A stretch of 43,868 bases of DNA from Synergistaceae bacterium. Lineage in GTDB: Bacteria > Synergistota > Synergistia > Synergistales > Aminobacteriaceae. The position numbers were made by a program, and so were the translations under genes. Positions within the stretch are counted from its first letter, which is position 1. Each line of letters opens with the position of its first letter. The stretch covers positions 1 through 43,868 of the forward strand of contig JAISUO010000061.1 of NCBI GenBank assembly GCA_031272035.1. Direction: 5' to 3'. Below the pieces are notes generated by a model, which was not told the DNA's origin, did no database searches, and worked only from the letters and a program-made list of their open reading frames with translations. Shown in pieces: positions 41,721 through 43,868 of the stretch.

Positions 41721-43868
41721 CGACACGGCTTTCAGGTGAAATGGCGGTAAAAGAGGTTCCCAAAATTTTCTCGCCTCTGATGGTGGCGTTTTTTCTGGTG
41801 TTGTACGTCTTTTTGCCCTCCTTCATTCTGTCGGCGTTTTTATTGCTGAGAGTTGGCTCGCCGGCGGGCGCGTACCTGTGCGCTCACGCCGCTCTGCTGG
41901 GGACGGCCGTTTATTTGCGTCGGGAAATAACGTGGAGGGAAATCGTCGTTTTTATAATGATTCTTTTCGTCGCCCATGGCCTTTCCTGGTATTTTCTCGA
42001 CATGATGCACGACGGACTGGCCTACTTTCAGCCCGCGATACGACGGATCGCCGGAGGCTTCAACCCCGTATACGACGGTTACATGGACCTGGGCCGGGCT
42101 CCGGACGTCTGGTCCGAGGTGGCCACGTACTATCCGAAATCGGTCATGTACTTCGCGGCGTGCCTGACGGCGGCTCTGGGGGATATTCAGTTCGGGAAGG
42201 TCAGTCATGTTCTTCTTTTTGCGGCGACGCTTTTTTACACGGCCCATGTAAAGCGGGGCGAATCCCTTCTCAAAAAATGCCTGTGGTACGCGGCCTGTCT
42301 GAATCCCATCATTGCGCTGGAGTGGACGACTCTGGTCATCGATGGAGACCTGTCGGCTCTTTGTTTGATCGGCCTGTTGTTCGCGAATGGTTTTTTCCGA
42401 AAAAAAGTTCCGTCGGGCGTCGAGTTCGCCCTTGGGGTCATGTCGCTGTCCCTGCTGTTCGGGGTGAAGACCACGGGGTTTCCCTACGGGAGCATCATTA
42501 TTTTCTTCATCTGTGTAAATTGTTTGTGGGAGGAATACAGGAAACGACAAAAAGAAGGCTCGGGATCCTGTTTCGGAGCGCTGAGAAAATCCTGCGCGTT
42601 GGGGCTGCGGCTTGGAGGGATGGTGATTCTCGTGAGCTGCGTGATGAATTTTCATCCTTACATCACCAACCTGCGGGAGGGGAAGAATATTTTTTACCCT
42701 GCAGTGCAGTCTTTCCAGAAGGAAACGTCGTCGATTATAAGCGATTATGGAGACACCGTTTATCCTTTGGCCCGCAATCGCGTCACAAGACTTCTTTTTT
42801 CGATTTTTTCCCATCCGGGAGGGCAGCTTATTCCCGCAAGGCTCAGAAATCCTCTGAGTTCTCCCGTGGCCGACTGGAAAGTTTTCGAAAACGCGTATCA
42901 TACCCACACGGGAGGTCTGGGGCCTCTGTTCGGCCTTTTGCTGTGCGTCGCGATATTGCTGCAGGTGCTGTTGAGGGGTCGGGGAAACCTCTGGCTCTGG
43001 CTCACTCTGCTGCTGATGACCTTCATTCAGCCTTACGCCTGGACGCTGCGGTACGCGCCCTTTGTGTGGCTTTTTCCCTTTTTGTGTCTGGATACCCTTC
43101 CCGAAAGGAAAGGTCTGTTTTTAAGCGTGCCGTTGCTGCTGGCGCTTTTCAACACGGGAGGGATGGCGTTTTTCTTTTGCCGATACCAATGGAGTTTCAA
43201 CGGATGGATACGAGAGCTTCTGGAGCCTCATCAGGGAGAGACCGTTTTTCTGGACCGGTCGATCTTCGAGTTTGACGGTGTTTTTGATCGATTCCACATC
43301 AAACAGGAATACGTCAATCCGGAGGAGATCGTTTTTCACAGAAATCCGGGGCTTGGACATCTGGCGCAGAGTCGTACCGGGACGGGGGTCAATTTTTTCT
43401 TCGCGGAAGATTTGCTCCCCCTGCCGGAGTTTCCTCTGAGTTTGAGAGAGGAGCGGGCTCTGCCCTGGCTGAAAATGTCGGAGGGCCTCATTCCCGTCGA
43501 GGACTATCAGGAAGGCGCCGCCGTAACGGTGTGGAGATCCTACAGCAACAGGGTCAAGTTTTTTATGAAGGTCGATCGAAAACCGGAAGGCGACCAGATC
43601 CTGACGCTGACAGGAAAAGAGTATCCCGCAACCGCACTGTTGCCGGATTTGTCACTGGTGGTATTTGTCAATGATCGGTCGCTTGGGACATGGACGGTTC
43701 TCCGGACGGGAGATACGGAACGGGCTTTTGTCGTTCCCCGAAACCTGTTGGAAGAGGCCTTTGAGAGCGAGGGTCACCTCCTGACTCTGATGCTGCGCAT
43801 CCCCTCCATTTCTTCCGGAGCGCAGTCGGGCGGCCGGTCTTCCTGTGGTTTGGAGCTGAAAAGCATAG
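41717..43868 (+). CDS. GT-C-like membrane glycosyltransferase, paralogue F (3' end beyond the window)
   Basis: The frame starts at ATG 41717 (ATGA overlap with the stop of E, GGTGGAG 5 nt upstream) and stays open for 717 codons to the window edge; paralogues suggest about 20 more residues. It has FLDMMHDGLAYFQPAI (D-x3-D kept, Phe-Phe changed to Met-Met), GGFNPVYDGYMDLGRAPDVWSE, NFHPYITNLREGKNIFYP, QPYAWTLRYAPFVWLFPF and the beta-sandwich with VVFVNDRSLGTW and FVVPRNLLEEAF. The array may continue to the right. Confidence 0.77.
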   Translation, partial: MTTRLSGEMAVKEVPKIFSPLMVAFFLVLYVFLPSFILSAFLLLRVGSPAGAYLCAHAALLGTAVYLRREITWREIVVFIMILFVAHGLSWYFLDMMHDGLAYFQPAIRRIAGGFNPVYDGYMDLGRAPDVWSEVATYYPKSVMYFAACLTAALGDIQFGKVSHVLLFAATLFYTAHVKRGESLLKKCLWYAACLNPIIALEWTTLVIDGDLSALCLIGLLFANGFFRKKVPSGVEFALGVMSLSLLFGVKTTGFPYGSIIIFFICVNCLWEEYRKRQKEGSGSCFGALRKSCALGLRLGGMVILVSCVMNFHPYITNLREGKNIFYPAVQSFQKETSSIISDYGDTVYPLARNRVTRLLFSIFSHPGGQLIPARLRNPLSSPVADWKVFENAYHTHTGGLGPLFGLLLCVAILLQVLLRGRGNLWLWLTLLLMTFIQPYAWTLRYAPFVWLFPFLCLDTLPERKGLFLSVPLLLALFNTGGMAFFFCRYQWSFNGWIRELLEPHQGETVFLDRSIFEFDGVFDRFHIKQEYVNPEEIVFHRNPGLGHLAQSRTGTGVNFFFAEDLLPLPEFPLSLREERALPWLKMSEGLIPVEDYQEGAAVTVWRSYSNRVKFFMKVDRKPEGDQILTLTGKEYPATALLPDLSLVVFVNDRSLGTWTVLRTGDTERAFVVPRNLLEEAFESEGHLLTLMLRIPSISSGAQSGGRSSCGLELKSI

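Larger units (their letters stand above)
30575..43868 (+). repeat. Tandem array of at least six GT-C paralogues
   Basis: Six genes (A-F) of the same length and domain order follow each other with gaps of 32 nt and 71 nt (A-B, B-C) and then overlaps of 4, 17 and 4 nt (C-D, D-E, E-F). C-F are nearest to one another and B is the outlier. The array is open at the right edge of the window. Confidence 0.85.

Overview
The window looks like chromosomal DNA of a GC-rich (by eye roughly 55-60% G+C) diderm bacterium. Gene content and style (infC-rpmI-rplT-pheST followed by zapA-cvpA-mutS2, strong Shine-Dalgarno sites, frequent GTG/TTG starts, type IV pilus genes) fit the Synergistota best. That placement is an inference from recall, not a database match. 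No tRNA, rRNA, CRISPR array, insertion sequence or phage gene was recognised.

Left part (93-13667, all minus strand). A housekeeping block is read right to left. A strong sigma70-type promoter near 13650 and a leader with an intrinsic attenuator feed infC (which appears to start at AUA), rpmI and rplT. A second attenuator-like hairpin comes next, then pheS-pheT. Beyond a non-coding gap lie a coiled-coil protein, zapA, cvpA, mutS2 and a NhaP2-type cation/proton antiporter. An L,D-transpeptidase with its own promoter, an MBL-fold hydrolase coupled to it, and an exported-looking fumarylacetoacetate-hydrolase-family protein close the block.

Middle (13787-21640). On the plus strand are a DMT-family exporter, a ROK sugar kinase/regulator, a YgjP-type metallohydrolase and a stand-alone HPt phosphotransfer protein. 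A promoter-terminator pair with no CDS between them (16953-17126) is a small-RNA candidate. On the minus strand are hisS and an HpcH/HpaI aldolase. Divergent from the aldolase are a class V aminotransferase and a uridine-phosphorylase-like enzyme.

Right part (21795-43868, all plus strand). This is the most interesting region. A pilB-pilT-pilC operon encodes a type IV pilus motor and platform; PilB carries two complete MshEN c-di-GMP-binding motifs. It is followed by three near-identical type IV pilin genes, each with its own promoter, SD and terminator, and then by a Dpm1/GtrB-like family 2 glycosyltransferase. After that come at least six tandem paralogues (A-F, about 725-746 residues each; the last runs off the window). 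Each is a GT-C-like polytopic membrane protein with an Asp-x3-Asp motif in the first large loop and a C-terminal beta-sandwich-like domain. My working model is that the family 2 enzyme charges a polyprenyl phosphate with sugar and the GT-C paralogues transfer sugars outside the membrane, possibly onto the pilins, giving a pilus with diversified glycosylation. The link to pilins rests on adjacency and on N-x-S/T sites in the pilins. It is not demonstrated by the sequence.
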